A stretch of 64,000 nucleotides of DNA from Onchocerca lupi (taxonomy: Eukaryota; Nematoda; Chromadorea; Rhabditida; Onchocercidae): the NCBI GenBank assembly GCA_028564675.1, contig JAOVVO010000042.1, positions 15,001 through 79,000 of the forward strand, in the 5' to 3' direction. The position numbers and the translations under genes were made by a program. This document shows positions 27,301-37,776 of this stretch, piece by piece. Positions within the stretch are counted from its first letter, which is position 1, and every line of letters starts with the position of its first letter. The notes below the pieces were generated by a model that had not been told where the DNA came from, made no database searches, and worked only from the letters and a program-made list of their open reading frames with translations.

Positions 27301-28233
27301 TTGAGACAAACTCGTAATTTACAAATCGCTCAACAAACCATCGATTCTATCATTGTCAAATAATTTACTCATGTCAACACTCGTCTCCGAAGATGGCTCA
27401 TCATAATCGGAGTAAACGAGACATACTTCTTTTCCACCTTAAATTTCATTCATTACGCAAATATTTCCTGCATAAGAGAATCATTACAGTTATCTGACAA
27501 TCCATGATGAACATTCAATTCATGAATAATGCTGATCTGAATCCGATTTTTGGATTGCTTATTAGTTATATGAATTTCTTGATATTTCAATTATGATATC
27601 AAAATTTTATAGATATCGAATAATTCTTATACAATTTTCTTTTTTCATAATCTCAAAGAGAATAATATATCCAGAGAATAATATATTGTTCACACTTTTG
27701 GAATGACTCTATCTTAAATTTCTGATGTTTTTAATTCCAACCAGAAATTTAAACTTGAGATAAAATTCTTAAGATAAACTATTATTAAATTAAAATATTA
27801 GATTTAAGAGCTCATTTAAATATTTACATGGGGGCGAACAATAATTATTTGTTCCATGTGGAGCATGATTGTAATAAGAATGACCTTTATCAGCTGCTGC
27901 AAATCATTACATGTATTATGGATGATTTGTGTGAAATTACTAAAAAGGAAAGTATTAAAGATGGTGGTTACACGACGAAGTACCATACATACTTGATTTT
28001 GAGCTTTGCCACCAATAATGTTTGCCTTCTTCGATTATCTCAACGTCAGTTTCCGACGGAGGAGAATCATATTCTGAATATATAAGATGTACGCCTCGAC
28101 CTGAAAATTATTTTGGAAACACGCTTTTTAGAAAACTGGCTTCTCTCAAAGAGGTGAAGCATTAATAATACATACCATCATTAACATTCACACTTTGCTG
28201 ATCATTATCATCCACCGCTAATGGCAAGTGCAT
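12343..28233 (-). CDS. anoh: anoctamin (TMEM16 family) ion channel / lipid scramblase, complete multi-exon gene
   Basis: Anoctamins are ten-helix membrane proteins acting as Ca2+-gated anion channels or phospholipid scramblases. Core exons, all in phase: 24802-24855, 23038-23106, 21411-21508, 20973-21122, 20670-20774, 20171-20278, 19755-19891, 19321-19495, 19022-19134, 18485-18619, 17894-18002, 17454-17597, 16940-17086, 16688-16846, 16207-16355, 15226-15372, 14916-15097, 14376-14581, 14011-14180, 13604-13730, 12689-12867, 12343-12532 (TAA). Visible landmarks are the cytosolic dimerisation domain (KIDYVLTYE, AFPLHE), KKYFGSKVGWYFAWLGYYTK, LCPTCDKYC, ATLFLEGWMRYHAEVAWKW, NSYTFKVYLFQFINYYSSI and FEHLV. 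The helix 6-8 calcium ligands known from TMEM16A are all present: N and E in WNGFVEF, both E in EYLEM, E and D in NNIFEIRVDA. The start is in exon 28176-28233. First exon plus core gives 1,036 residues; optional 5' exons are listed separately. Nematodes have two such genes (anoh-1/-2); which one this is cannot be told. Confidence 0.93.
14603..14684. ncRNA. pre-miRNA-like hairpin in an anoctamin intron
   Basis: The arms around 14624-14637 and 14647-14660 form a perfect 14-bp stem (AGGTTGCCAACTTC with its complement) around a nine-base loop. The stem continues outward for about 14 more pairs with one mismatch and a few G-U pairs (GTGCCC with GGGCAT, then A/T pairs). It lies between exons 14376-14581 and 14916-15097. 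The shape suits an intronic microRNA precursor, but a small inverted-repeat element is equally possible. Confidence 0.4.
18629..18692 (-). repeat. two intronic near-copies of an anoctamin exon segment
   Basis: A 26-base part of the exon at 19022-19134 (19087-19112) recurs in the next intron at 18629-18654 with 2 mismatches and at 18667-18692 with 6 mismatches, all in the same orientation. The first copy ends about ten bases upstream of the acceptor of the following exon. Neither copy can be in the mature frame. Confidence 0.75.
21606..21645. repeat. perfect 12-bp inverted repeat
   Basis: CTGTTCAAATAA at 21606-21617 is the exact reverse complement of 21634-21645, with a 16-base AT-only spacer. 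It lies in an anoctamin intron. It could be a hairpin or a relic of a small inverted-repeat element. Confidence 0.6.
24541..24618 (-). CDS. anoh: possible anoctamin cassette exon between 24802 and 23106
   Basis: 78 bases, phase 1 at both ends (GTAACAG acceptor, GTGACT donor), encoding TNSIPRFSEDRARTKNSRM and then ITIAAE. If not spliced at this donor, the frame continues to a stop near 24443 (…FEMDENASSNFG), so it could also be an alternative terminal exon. Codon content looks coding, but support is by phase and composition only. Confidence 0.35.
25001..25081 (-). CDS. anoh: anoctamin 5' exon or alternative first exon
   Basis: 81 bases, phase 1 at both ends if the ATTTAAG acceptor is used, ending in a perfect GTAAGT donor. 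It encodes ELVSLEKVAMPVENFDN then MGQLLSFTDD. Two in-frame ATGs (25055 and 25031) mean it could instead start a shorter protein lacking the upstream cassettes. The in-frame stop just upstream lies at the acceptor boundary, so only splicing or an internal start is possible. Confidence 0.55.
25756..25833 (-). CDS. anoh: anoctamin cassette exon F
   Basis: 78 bases, phase 1 at both ends, CTACAG acceptor and GTAAGAG donor. It encodes QEISWSADDISSNNKHSTIS followed by SDIYT. The sequence is Ser/Asp-rich and unrelated to the YSDY motif exons. It lies downstream of them in the same 5' array and would lengthen the cytosolic N-terminus by 26 residues. Confidence 0.5.
26556..26654 (-). CDS. anoh: anoctamin cassette exon A (YSDYT motif)
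   Basis: 99 bases, phase 1 at both ends, TTCTAG acceptor and GTAATT donor. It encodes RELHLIYSDYTEPKSEASVE and a Ser-rich tail (FDSGTQSEVVKS). It is the fourth member of the homologous set and the most divergent. The donor is acceptable but not strong. Confidence 0.55.
26883..26915 (-). CDS. anoh: possible 33-base anoctamin microexon
   Basis: A TTCTAG acceptor and a GTGCGA donor bound 33 bases, phase 1 at both ends, encoding about NPAHWKIRDE. It lies between exons A and B and fits the phase pattern of the array. The donor is weak, and short windows like this arise by chance. Confidence 0.25.
27042..27134 (-). CDS. anoh: anoctamin cassette exon B (YSDYD motif), 3' border uncertain
   Basis: Strong TTATTTCAG acceptor. 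It encodes REVRLIYSDYDEPPSETDVE and then YDGRPWCSIF. The shared motif is clear, but no strong donor follows. The border given uses a weak phase-1 GTGGAC donor; the frame remains open to a stop near 27000, so it could also be read through as a terminal exon. Confidence 0.5.
27369..27437 (-). CDS. anoh: anoctamin cassette exon C (YSDYD motif)
   Basis: 69 bases, phase 1 at both ends, TTTAAG acceptor and GTAAAT donor. It encodes GKEVCLVYSDYDEPSSETS followed by VDM. This is the shortest of the four homologous exons and carries little beyond the shared motif. Removing or adding it keeps the frame. Confidence 0.6.
   Translation of the reverse strand: MEKKYVSFTPIMMSHLRRRVLT
27993..28100 (-). CDS. 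anoh: anoctamin cassette exon D (YSEYD motif)
   Basis: 108 bases, phase 1 at both ends, with a TTTTCAG acceptor and a GTATGT donor. It encodes RGVHLIYSEYDSPPSETDVE and a further short tail containing YWWQSS. It is homologous to exons C, B and A, which follow at about 0.4-0.9 kb spacing. It adds 36 residues to the cytosolic N-terminus. No catalytic or membrane feature is visible; the segment is acidic with Tyr, Ser and Pro. Confidence 0.65.
28176..28233 (-). CDS. anoh: anoctamin first coding exon
   Basis: ATG at 28233, reading MHLPLAVDDNDQQSVNVNDG and ending in phase 1 at a GTATGT donor. The frame stays open upstream to a TTTTGTAG acceptor-like site about 35 bases before the ATG, which could be a trans-splice (spliced-leader) site. 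The phase-1 end fits every downstream exon down to 21411-21508, so this exon can join any of them. Its role as the first exon is inferred from position and phase. Confidence 0.6.
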
Positions 28234-28416
28234 AACGTTGCGCAAAAAAAATGACCGTCCACAACACCTACAAAAGCGTACAATGATAGAAATTAGAATA
28301 TTTCATTCATTTTACAATTTCCAGTTAGATATTCAGGATAGCAGTTTAAATCAAAAAAATTTAATGGAAATAATTATATTTTTGCATCGTTCAAAAGTGA
28401 AGCAGTTTGTCAAAGG
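28234..28416. promoter_or_regulatory. shared 5' region between divergent genes
   Basis: Only 183 bases separate the anoctamin ATG (-) from the ATG of the small membrane protein (+). Any promoter must lie here or overlap the two 5' UTRs. No TATA box or named factor site is claimed. Confidence 0.4.
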
Positions 28417-29131
28417 ATGGGCACTGTTGTCACAATCATTATAATTATTGCTATTGTAGCTATTTTCTATTTCTTTTGTTGCTACAAAAAAAAGGTATCT
28501 CGCTTCCTTTATATTTCAGTTAAGAAGCTGAAATTTATTCATCTTGAATAAACTAGTTTCATCAAGGATTTGCATGAAGGAATAAGGGTGAGAATAAAGT
28601 AGATCAAGACTACGGAATAAATATGCAGTCTGAAAGGAAAAAAAAAGGAAGAAAAGAAGTAAAATCATGATTGGTCATATTAAAAGGAATATGAAAGGCA
28701 ATTACTTCCGAACTAAAAGTTTTTTTTTTCAGAAAATTTTATCTGGAAGAGGTTTTGTAGGGAATGGATCTTCATCTGAAGTTAGATATGATTCCGATTC
28801 CCGAAGCAATACTGCAACCGTGCAGGTCAATTTTTCACTAATTTCGAGATTCAAGCATTCACTTCTTCAACCTGTTTTTATTTTTTAATTTAAAGTGAAA
28901 AAAAAGAAAGAAAAAGAACAAAAGGATTGAAAATGTGACCACGCTTCCATCAGTTGCTCAGTTCAACTTTATATGAAGCACTTTTTATTCAAAATTTGCT
29001 GAATTACGCACATTACTTTTCAGAAGTCAACATACTTAACTTCGACAATGACACGAGGACGTTCTCTTCATATTGAACCAAGGTTAAGGTTTATCATAAA
29101 TTTCGACATTAATGCATATACAAAAAAATAA
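28417..29131 (+). CDS. small single-pass membrane protein
   Basis: Three exons: 28417-28494 (ATG, GTATCT donor), 28733-28825 (TTTTTTTCAG acceptor, GTCAAT donor) and 29024-29131 (TTTTCAG acceptor, TAA), all phase 0, giving 92 residues. The first exon is almost entirely a helix: MGTVVTIIIIIAIVAIFYFF, then CCYKKK. The Cys pair and Lys cluster suggest a cytosolic juxtamembrane segment that may be palmitoylated. The tail is polar (GRGFVGNGSSSEVRYDSDSR) and basic at the end. No family is recognised. It is head-to-head with the anoctamin gene and convergent with the cysteine-rich gene. The last exon could instead splice onward at a weak donor. Confidence 0.6.
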
Positions 29132-29525
29132 CAGAAATATTGGTAAATGTTTTGAGAGTTCAATTCAGGATGCATGGATGACGAAAAACTTTCAGGAAAT
29201 TGAATCAAAAATATTGGAGCCTACATCGTTATTTGTTGGTGATCGAGCCTGGCTGCTAAAAATTTAATTTTCAGATAATTTGAAAATTCTTATCTATCAA
29301 TGAATCGAAGCATATCGCATCTGGAAGAATTATTTAAGTGATAATTCTATAAATTAGGATTAATTTAGCTCACTTTAAACCTTAACAATTCATCCAAATT
29401 TATGAAAATTGTGCATTTCTGGAAAAGTGCTGAATTAATGTAATGACTGCATTAACTTGGAATGTGCTTGTTCAGGTCCCAATACTTATTTTTTCAACCA
29501 ATTAAGATGAAAATTCATTAGTCCA
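29132..29525. other. intergenic, convergent 3' ends
   Basis: Space between two convergent genes. Nothing beyond possible 3' UTR sequence was seen. Confidence 0.5.
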
Positions 29526-32500
29526 TCACCTCAGTGGACAAGTTCTTCTGCAACAGCATAGTACTCCATTGAGAGGAGTCTTTGCATGAGGATGTGTGAT
29601 ATTTCGTATGGCGCTGCAAATATATGATCGAGACTGCCATAGTCTTACATGTTTACAGTAATTCAGTGCAGCTAAATCTGGTCTTTCTTTTATCAGTCTC
29701 GGTATTTTGTCGATGCATCCACGCTTAAAATTATGATTCAACACAGAGAATCTAAGAATCGCTTTGAAAATATCAGAGATAACAAAATAAATTTGATTCA
29801 ATCAACTAATTTAAAGAAAGAGTCAAATAAAATAATAGCTTGTTCCATCTTGAAAAGATTGAAATTACTTTTTTGAATTTCTAATTTAGCTTCTCATCAG
29901 TTTTTGATAAAATGTAATCGCTCATAATTATTAAATGTAATTTAACTGTAATTTGTGAAAATATGCCGCAACTATTGTAATAATTAAGCTTACACTAATT
30001 ATAAAGATTCGAAGTGAAAATTTCCAAACTTTCAATCATCATTTGTTTTTGAAAATATGAACTAAATTATTCTCTTCTGAATAAACCAATTTCCATTTCC
30101 ATCTATATAATTCAGGCTTACTTGCCTCACACCACCAATAGAATGAAAATCAAAGCATCCCAAATTCGTTTCACAATTTATTCGCTCTAAATCATCTGTA
30201 ATGAAACATTTCGAATAACCAGACGGTTCTCTGTTTCCTGCATGGCGATGTATCACCAGCGGTAATAAATGTTCGATCAAATTTTCGAAATCTAAAAAAA
30301 AAACTTTTGATCTCAAAATTACCGGAACTTCTTCTAAATTCATACTTCTGACCTTTCATATTTCGTAATTTTATTTTGAATGCCCGTAATTTATCGTCGG
30401 CAAAATGCCTATGCTTACCAAATTCCTGATTTTCTAAAATTAAACTGAAATTTTATAGAAATACGATTTAATCTAAAATGTAGGATTTTACTGACTGTTG
30501 CACGGTTGAGTTAAATTTGATTGACACTGCTGTATAAATTTAATAGATTGTTTGCGTACAAGCATCATAAAACGCCTCGAATTTTTCACTTCAGCAACAG
30601 TTTTTGGTGGATATAGTGCATTTATCCCAAATGAAATGCTATCTCTGGCGATTTTGACGGAAGTAACGCAGATTGGAGTACTATTTGTTTCCTGAAATTG
30701 CAAGGATTTTTTCTGTTTTAGGTTGTGATAGAAAAGAAATAGTGAGTAGAGTTAGCATATCAGAAAAATCCTTAAAAGGATTTCTATCTTTGTAGAATCC
30801 TACTTGGAATAATTTTGAGGACAATATCAGGCTAGTAATAATTAGTGACAATGGATATGTACTGCTAGACTTCTCCGAAAATGTTGAACACTATTCTTGT
30901 AATCACTGTACACTGATTATTATCATATTGTGCTTGAAAGATCCGCTATACGAAAGTGAATTCAGGCATTCCTATAAAATCCTAAATTTGGGAAATTTCA
31001 TACTTCGATGAAAATTAAGACCTACCACTTCGGTGACTGAAATACCAGCAAAATTAATAATCCTACTAAATGAATACAAATCCACTGATACTAGTCCACT
31101 TTCGTCATACATTTCGTAGCAAGTTGGCCTTTCAAGAGCACCTTTGTAGTATTCGAAATAATCGGTCATATTTTTATCACAAGTTTTCTGCAGCAAATTA
31201 GGAAATAAATTGGAAACAGAAATAAATAAAACCAAGTTTGCTCAAGTGAATCAAGATGGATTTGAATATCTTAGAATATTCTCCTCTTCCGAAATGGATA
31301 AAATCTGTCGAAAGACCTCTTAATTGGCAGATGAGTAAAAAGCAATTGAATGCATCCAACATATTTTTTTGTTTTCACTTTCAAGCATCCGAATAAAAAC
31401 TGTCACATATTTGCTGGTATACTCAAAATGAGTTAACATCTTGATTAAGTGGTAAATAAAGTGAAGCGATTTCGAGTTATCACAGAAATATCAGTCAATT
31501 ATGAGATGATATTTGCTTCGCGCTAAAATTCCCGATTTTGGTGGGCACTTATTAATTCAAAAGCTAACAGTCTAAAAATTTTTATGAAAACCTCATCAAA
31601 AACCTCATTAAATTAAGGTTTCCAACTGATAACTAGAATTTTGGATTTCGTACTATTTTCTTTTGTTTCATCTGGTCGTCGAAAAATGAGTGTTTGCATT
31701 CACATTTGAAAAACTGATAAGTGATAGGCTGATGTATATAATCCTCCCGATGACAATTCTGTGGTCGTAGCGGGAATACATTCAATATTTCACAAATTAA
31801 ATGTCTATAAAGAAGAAATTTTAGATGATGAGAATTTTTACCAATAATTCTAATTGATCAAATTTCCGACAATTCTCATTTCGAACTGACTGGCGGAGTT
31901 AACCAGCAAGTGAGCTTTTTCAGTACCATGCAATGTGTGGTTCAGGTATGCAGTCGTACTGCACAAAATAGCAAAACGCTTTGCTAAAGTTAATAATTAA
32001 AGTTCCAAAAAACAGTTCTAGAAGAATGCCAATGCTCACTTATGTTTTCCAAAAATCAAACTTACTGAGCAGGAAATTCCTTAAATGCCACTCGATAAAT
32101 TATCTTTTGCTCATAAGAAACTCCAACAATCATCAGAATTTCTTGTTCGAAATGGAAATCAAATGACCGCCAACATACTGCAACAACAAAATATGCAGAA
32201 AGTAAGATCTTTTCTGGAAAATTTGCTGGCAAAGAACATGCCATATCTGATCTTCGTCGGACTTCTCTTTGTTCTGTCTTTGAAGTTATCGGACTTACTT
32301 TCTGATAAATCATTATTAGTGCTTTTCATAAAAATTTGAGCCAGATAAGCCACAGCTCTGATATGACATTTAAATATTACGCTGAAATGGACTCGTCAAA
32401 TAAATTTTCATTTCAATATAATGATCCCAATCACTATTCTGCTAAAGACTGAATCAACCTAAGCTTTCAATAAACCTTGTAGTTCAGTTTCTTAGTATTC

Positions 32501-35500
32501 AGAAATAGATGTAACTATGACTTAAATTTGGTCCCATTTGAAGAAGATCAAAGCCGCCGTAAATTCACTTTATAAATACTTTTACAGATCTAATTTCAAA
32601 TCTACAAATCTTATATTCAATGTTATTATAAAGATTTTTGTCGAAAAAAAATTAAATTCAAAACTTCAGATTTAGTTTCAAACAGTTTCCAGAAATATAA
32701 AACATAACAAAAAATTCAAATAATTCAACTTTTTGAAATCCTCTGGTTTTAGACCAATTTGATATTTGCTCTTGGAAGGATTATTATTGCCCCAATGATT
32801 GCATAAATTTCCATGATGGCAACAGCATCGATATTGTGCTTGAATATGCGATACATGTAACAAATCATTGAGACATTCCGGTCCAATTAATTGACAAAAA
32901 ACGCTTTCAATTGAATTACATCTCGTTCTCACATCTGGTTTTGCTTCGAAAATTATACTAAAACATTAGCAACTTTTTGAATTGTCACTTGTTTATCCCT
33001 AATTTTCATGTTCAAACATCAATAGACATAAATCATACGAAAACTTTATTGAAATTCTCAGATAAGGCGTAGAGATTCTTGCGTGGGAATTATTTGCAGT
33101 GAAATGATCTTTGGGATATGAATGAATATTCTTAAACTCTTGACAGTTAGCTCTGTGACATCAAATCTGGTTTCGTTCTGACCACATATGAAAGTGAGTA
33201 GTTTTAATTTACTAATTAATTTTGCATTTGTGTACAATACATTTCCAATGAAATTTGAATCCCCAAATGCTGTCTGTATCACAGAATTTGTCCCTTCATA
33301 AACTATATGATAATCTAGAAATTTTTGAAAGTTTTAATGCCTGGTGAAATACATTGCAAAAATTTTAAAAAAGTCAGAAGATCACTTTCATATAGCTAAA
33401 ATGAATGAACCAATCACTATCAATTTGAGGTTTAGGATAAATCGATTTGATCAATAACATGGAAAGTTTTTCTCATATGATCTTTTCACAGACTTTTCCG
33501 ATAAAAGTTTATCATGCGAAAATGAAGATTGACACACTGATTGCTCACTAGATCAAGATAACCATGAGGAATTGATTGACTGATCGTAATCAGAAAAATA
33601 ATAAAACAGAAATTGGAACTGATACCTTTCTGTTCGGCCTTGCTTGAATTCAATCCAAAAATCAGCGATGCAGTACTGAGTACGACGTGGTAGAAATTCC
33701 CGTGTCATTTTTTCAAGTTTCACGGTAGTATTCATACTTTGAGTACTGTACACCATGAATCGACCAACTGCACAGTGCCAAAGTGCGATGTTGTGACTTG
33801 TTGAAAGTGCTTTGTGATAACCTCGAAAAGTATCAAACAACTAATCATTTTTTCTGATAATTCATTTTTTCACTAATTTTTGCATTCAAATAAAACTGAC
33901 ATTAGATAATGTGTATAGGTGTGTATGGATTTAGTGATTTCATGCACTGTAATGATAATTATTACCAAACACAAAACACAAACACATTAGATAATGTGTA
34001 TGGATTTAGTGATTTCATGCACTGTAATGATAATTTTATTCAGCTTTTTTTTTCTACTTCAAAATGACTATTGGATAAAGATGAAGAAGATGAATAAGAG
34101 TAATGGAAATTGAGAAAATTTATGTAAATTATAAAGACAAATTTATTACTCAAAATTCTCTAATTTCTATCGACGTAGGTGTGATAATAATTGTGAATAA
34201 ATGGATGATTTTATTTAGCAGTATCAATCAATATGAGAATAATCGTCTAATGGGAGGTGATAGCAGTGAATTTAGCGCTCTAAAAACTTCTGCTTCATCA
34301 TTTATTGCGATTATTGCTATGTCGCTATCATTAGCATCGGTGAAACTTACCAAATATGGTTGGTTTACTGTAGATGAAGTCACGATATGTCCAAGAGCTT
34401 GTCACATCATATTCATTTGTACGCAATTCATCAGCTAAACGAGAATTGCGAATTTCTAAATTTGATTGCCAAATCTCACGATTCGCTTGCACATTACTCA
34501 CCGCTTTCTCAGATATTGTGTATGCACAAACTTCAGGCTTCTCATAACAGCAACAGAGTATAAAGTATTCTCGTAGCGATGCATATCTGATGCATTTACC
34601 ATCCGGAATTTGTGCGGTACTATATTGCAAACAAAAATGACCTTTCAGTGCCAAAGCTACTAGTGAATTCTAAATAAAAAGTTTGCATTAATTTTTAACA
34701 AATATTTCGAAAAATAACATTATATTTGGAAAATATTTGAAAATTAGAAAAAATATCAAAAAATAATTAAAAATTTAAAAAAATGTGAAAAAAAGTGTAA
34801 AAATTTTTTTTTGTTCAGATGCACTGTTTTAATAAAATTTCAATGCGTAAATATATTAAAATTCTGTTAAGGGAAGTTGATTTGTTTTATTCTACAATGT
34901 TAGGTGAGGCTGAGGAATACAGGGTTTCTAGAAAATCTGAAAATTCTCCAATTATCTACGTCACGTCAACGAACATACATTTTCACGTTCCGATGATTGC
35001 TTCATAAAATCTACCGTATTCCAGTGCATTGCACCAATATGTACTTTTGCTGGAATATTTACATCGAGCAAAAATATGCACGACACACCAGTCATCTTTT
35101 CCTGAATATTCAAATCTTTCGTAACAAACATGCTAACATCCGTTTCGAGTCAGTGCCGTCATATATTGATTATTTTGGATTTCGAATTATTTAAAATTGT
35201 TTAAGGATTCGAGTCCAAAAATTGGCATACTTCCTTTTCACCATCAGCACTAATGCAGTAACCGGGATCTTTCTGAAATGTTGCTACTGCAATTTCGTCT
35301 GAATCTGAAAGACGACGTTTGTAAAATTCTGTAGCAAGATCGTCGATTATTTCTTCACTCCTTTTATTCTGCAATATTTTTAAACTTTTTATGGAAGTGG
35401 GAGAAGAATGCTCGTAGAAAGACAATTGTATCGTAAAAGTCATTTCCAACGATAGGAAAATTCACAAATTTGCAAGGATTTGAACAATAATAAAACTTGT

Positions 35501-36160
35501 CATGATTTCATTTGGGATTTATTATAAGCTACCTCATAACGTTCGCATTTCTTACAGCAATAATATATAACTTCGACGAGAATTTTTTGCCGTTCTTCAA
35601 TTCTAACTTCTCTATCTTTCACTTTCAAATCACTAAAATATAACTCATAATTATATACAACTCATGTAATTCCTCGAAAATTTCATCATTTTATAAAATA
35701 AATATGAAAATCAATTGACAATCACTTGTAGCATATGCGCAATCATTCTTAACATTGCCTCAATCAAAGATACCTGCTAATTTTCTGAACTTTTGAAATA
35801 TTTTGCTTTGAATTATGATGTACTCATTCATGGTACCCTTGTTTAAGACCAGTTTATTGTTTCATAATTTTAATATTTAAAATACATGTTGAGTTCCATT
35901 ATTCTTTCAAGAGAATTAAGTTTAAGGTAAAAAGCCTCAAAGTTTTTCAAAATCCGTATTTATGGAAAAGTTTCAAAAGTTACTGACATGTAAGGAATAT
36001 TAGTAGTAACATTCATAAATGAGAAACCATAAATTTCGGAAACAACACTACTGCAAATCGGATATATATTATGTTCCAACAACATCGACATTCCATTCTG
36101 ATAAAGGTGATATTCGGTTGCTTTCACCAAATCAATTGCCCACCAACAAAAGGGCTTCAT
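29526..36160 (-). CDS. large cysteine-rich extracellular-type protein with repeated CCC-C modules
   Basis: Sixteen exons join in phase, with one uncertain junction: 35988-36160 (ATG), 35533-35632, 35242-35368, 34987(or ~35024)-35101, 34351 to ~34650, 33626-33821, 33459-33547, 33236-33314, 32730-32957, 32299-32357, 32066-32177, 31654-31804, 31026-31187, 30496-30691, 30126-30291, 29526-29751 (TGA); about 800 residues. Cysteine modules recur: YFILCCCYEKPEVC, YRCCCHHGNLCN, VIYYCCKKC, CFITDDLERINC..LGCFDF and VLCCCRRTCPL. Spaced cysteines ending in CCC-x(4-5)-C-N recall the nematode ET module and three-finger receptor ectodomains. Family membership is inferred. No signal peptide is seen at the proposed ATG, so the true first exon may be missing. 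The junction near 34650-35024 is unresolved. The locus could be two genes. Confidence 0.6.
33901..34035. repeat. imperfect tandem duplication (~51-60 bp units)
   Basis: 33901-33960 and 33986-34035 share ATTAGATAATGTGTAT and then an identical segment from GTATGGATTTAG to GATAATT. The first copy has an 8-9 base insertion. A 25-base AC-rich spacer separates them. It lies in an intron of the cysteine-rich gene. Confidence 0.85.
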
Positions 36161-36163
36161 TAT

Positions 36164-37776
36164 CTTTGAAAATTAATTCAAAGTTAAAAAAAGAAGTACA
36201 ATTGGCTTCATGCCGATGAAACAAGTTGGAATACGACTTCAAAGTCGATGGTGGAAGTTTGGATTTCCCCGACTCACTAAGAGCCTGTTTTTAGATCTTA
36301 GATTTAATATTACAGTTTTACTGGATTAGGCAAAGATAATTGAATGTATGACATGTTTAAAAGAAAAAAAAATTTCTTTTCATTCTTTCTTCTCTAATTA
36401 AAAAAAGGATACGAAATAAGTCCTTTGCTAAACATGAAGGACTTGCTTGTTAATATGCAAAATGCATAACTTCTATTGAAGGTATTTTTCAAATTCGATG
36501 GGACAGAAATAAGTGTACGATCTAATGAAATGTGCTTTAATGGAACATACAGTGGTAGTACATCGTGCAGCGTTAGCACTGTTCTCTTTTTTAATTTTTA
36601 AAATGCCTGAAAAGATCTTATTCAATTTGACTTTTTTATAATTTATTTTTAATGTTTAACTAACGAAATTTCATAATATTTATGAATTAAAAAAAAAAAA
36701 TTCAATCAAATTATGAGGTTTGAGAAGTATTAAACTGAAATGCAAAATAAAAATATGAACTGACTATTGGTGATTATCACTCCTGTAGTATCATTGAATT
36801 CTTTTTTTTATTTCATTTATCAACTGTTTTAGTTTAAGGAGCAATAATTTGACTAAATCCAATACCTAAAATTATGAATATCGTAAGTTTAGAAACCAGT
36901 CTAATAGCGACCATTCTGAATTAGAATTATATAATACAATAAATTTTTTCCCACTAAAAAATGGATATAAAATTATATTTCTCGAAGCATTGCATGTTTT
37001 TAATTTGAAACTGCCATACTTCATCCTGTTTCAAATATTTGTTTTTCAAAACTCGAATTTAAAAAAAAAAAAAAGGATTAAGAAATGATTTTTATCTTCA
37101 TTACATTTCATATAGATGTGTTTAGAAATATTTGTAATTAAAAGGCTCTTTTTTGCATTTCTTAGAATTTCCAGCTCCATGCATCTTTCTCATATTGACA
37201 GCAATCAATCGATTTCAAGTTAACTGATAACATGTGTAAATCGTTTTACATATCACATCATAGTCTAAAATCATCATAGACAATATAAATACTTCTATTT
37301 CAATCATTCGTGAATAAAAGATTTCAATTTATTGCTAGCCATGCAATAATACCTTTTATATATTTTTTAAATTCAATTTTTTTTAAATTCATTTTTTGTG
37401 TTAAACCAGCAAAATTGAAACAAACAAACAATAATTTGACAAAATTCAATATAATCCTTTTGATAATCTGCCTTCAATTAAAGGCTTAAGTTTATATCAC
37501 ACAGCAAAAAATTTCTTCTTGCTATATAGCAGAAGTAGAAATTGATGTGAAATAGTAACTATTCGAAATGATATCAATCTTGAAATCGGTGGTATTTCGC
37601 TTGTCCAGGTGAGTAATAGCTCCTGCCCCTTCCTCTTACATATTCATGCTTATAAATCGGTCTGTCTATTGGTATTTCCACTAATACTGCTAGCAGAACG
37701 AGAAAAGCTTTTTTAGTTTATTTTTTCAACGGTGCCAGGTATTATTTTGGAGAGAAACGATCCATACGTTTGTTTC
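36164..37776. other. intergenic region between divergent genes
   Basis: AT-rich, with poly-A/T runs near 36690 and 37060. The minus strand around 36540-36590 has a short open Cys-bearing stretch followed by a GTATGT donor and could be a missing 5' exon of the cysteine-rich gene. At 37568-37611 an ATG frame ends in a GTGAGT donor but cannot be joined in frame to the next exon, so it may be untranslated or chance. Confidence 0.4.

Noticed and set aside
31926..31962. Small candidate exon in the cysteine-rich gene
   Set aside because: Its end phase does not match the next exon, whereas 32066 joins 31804 directly in phase.
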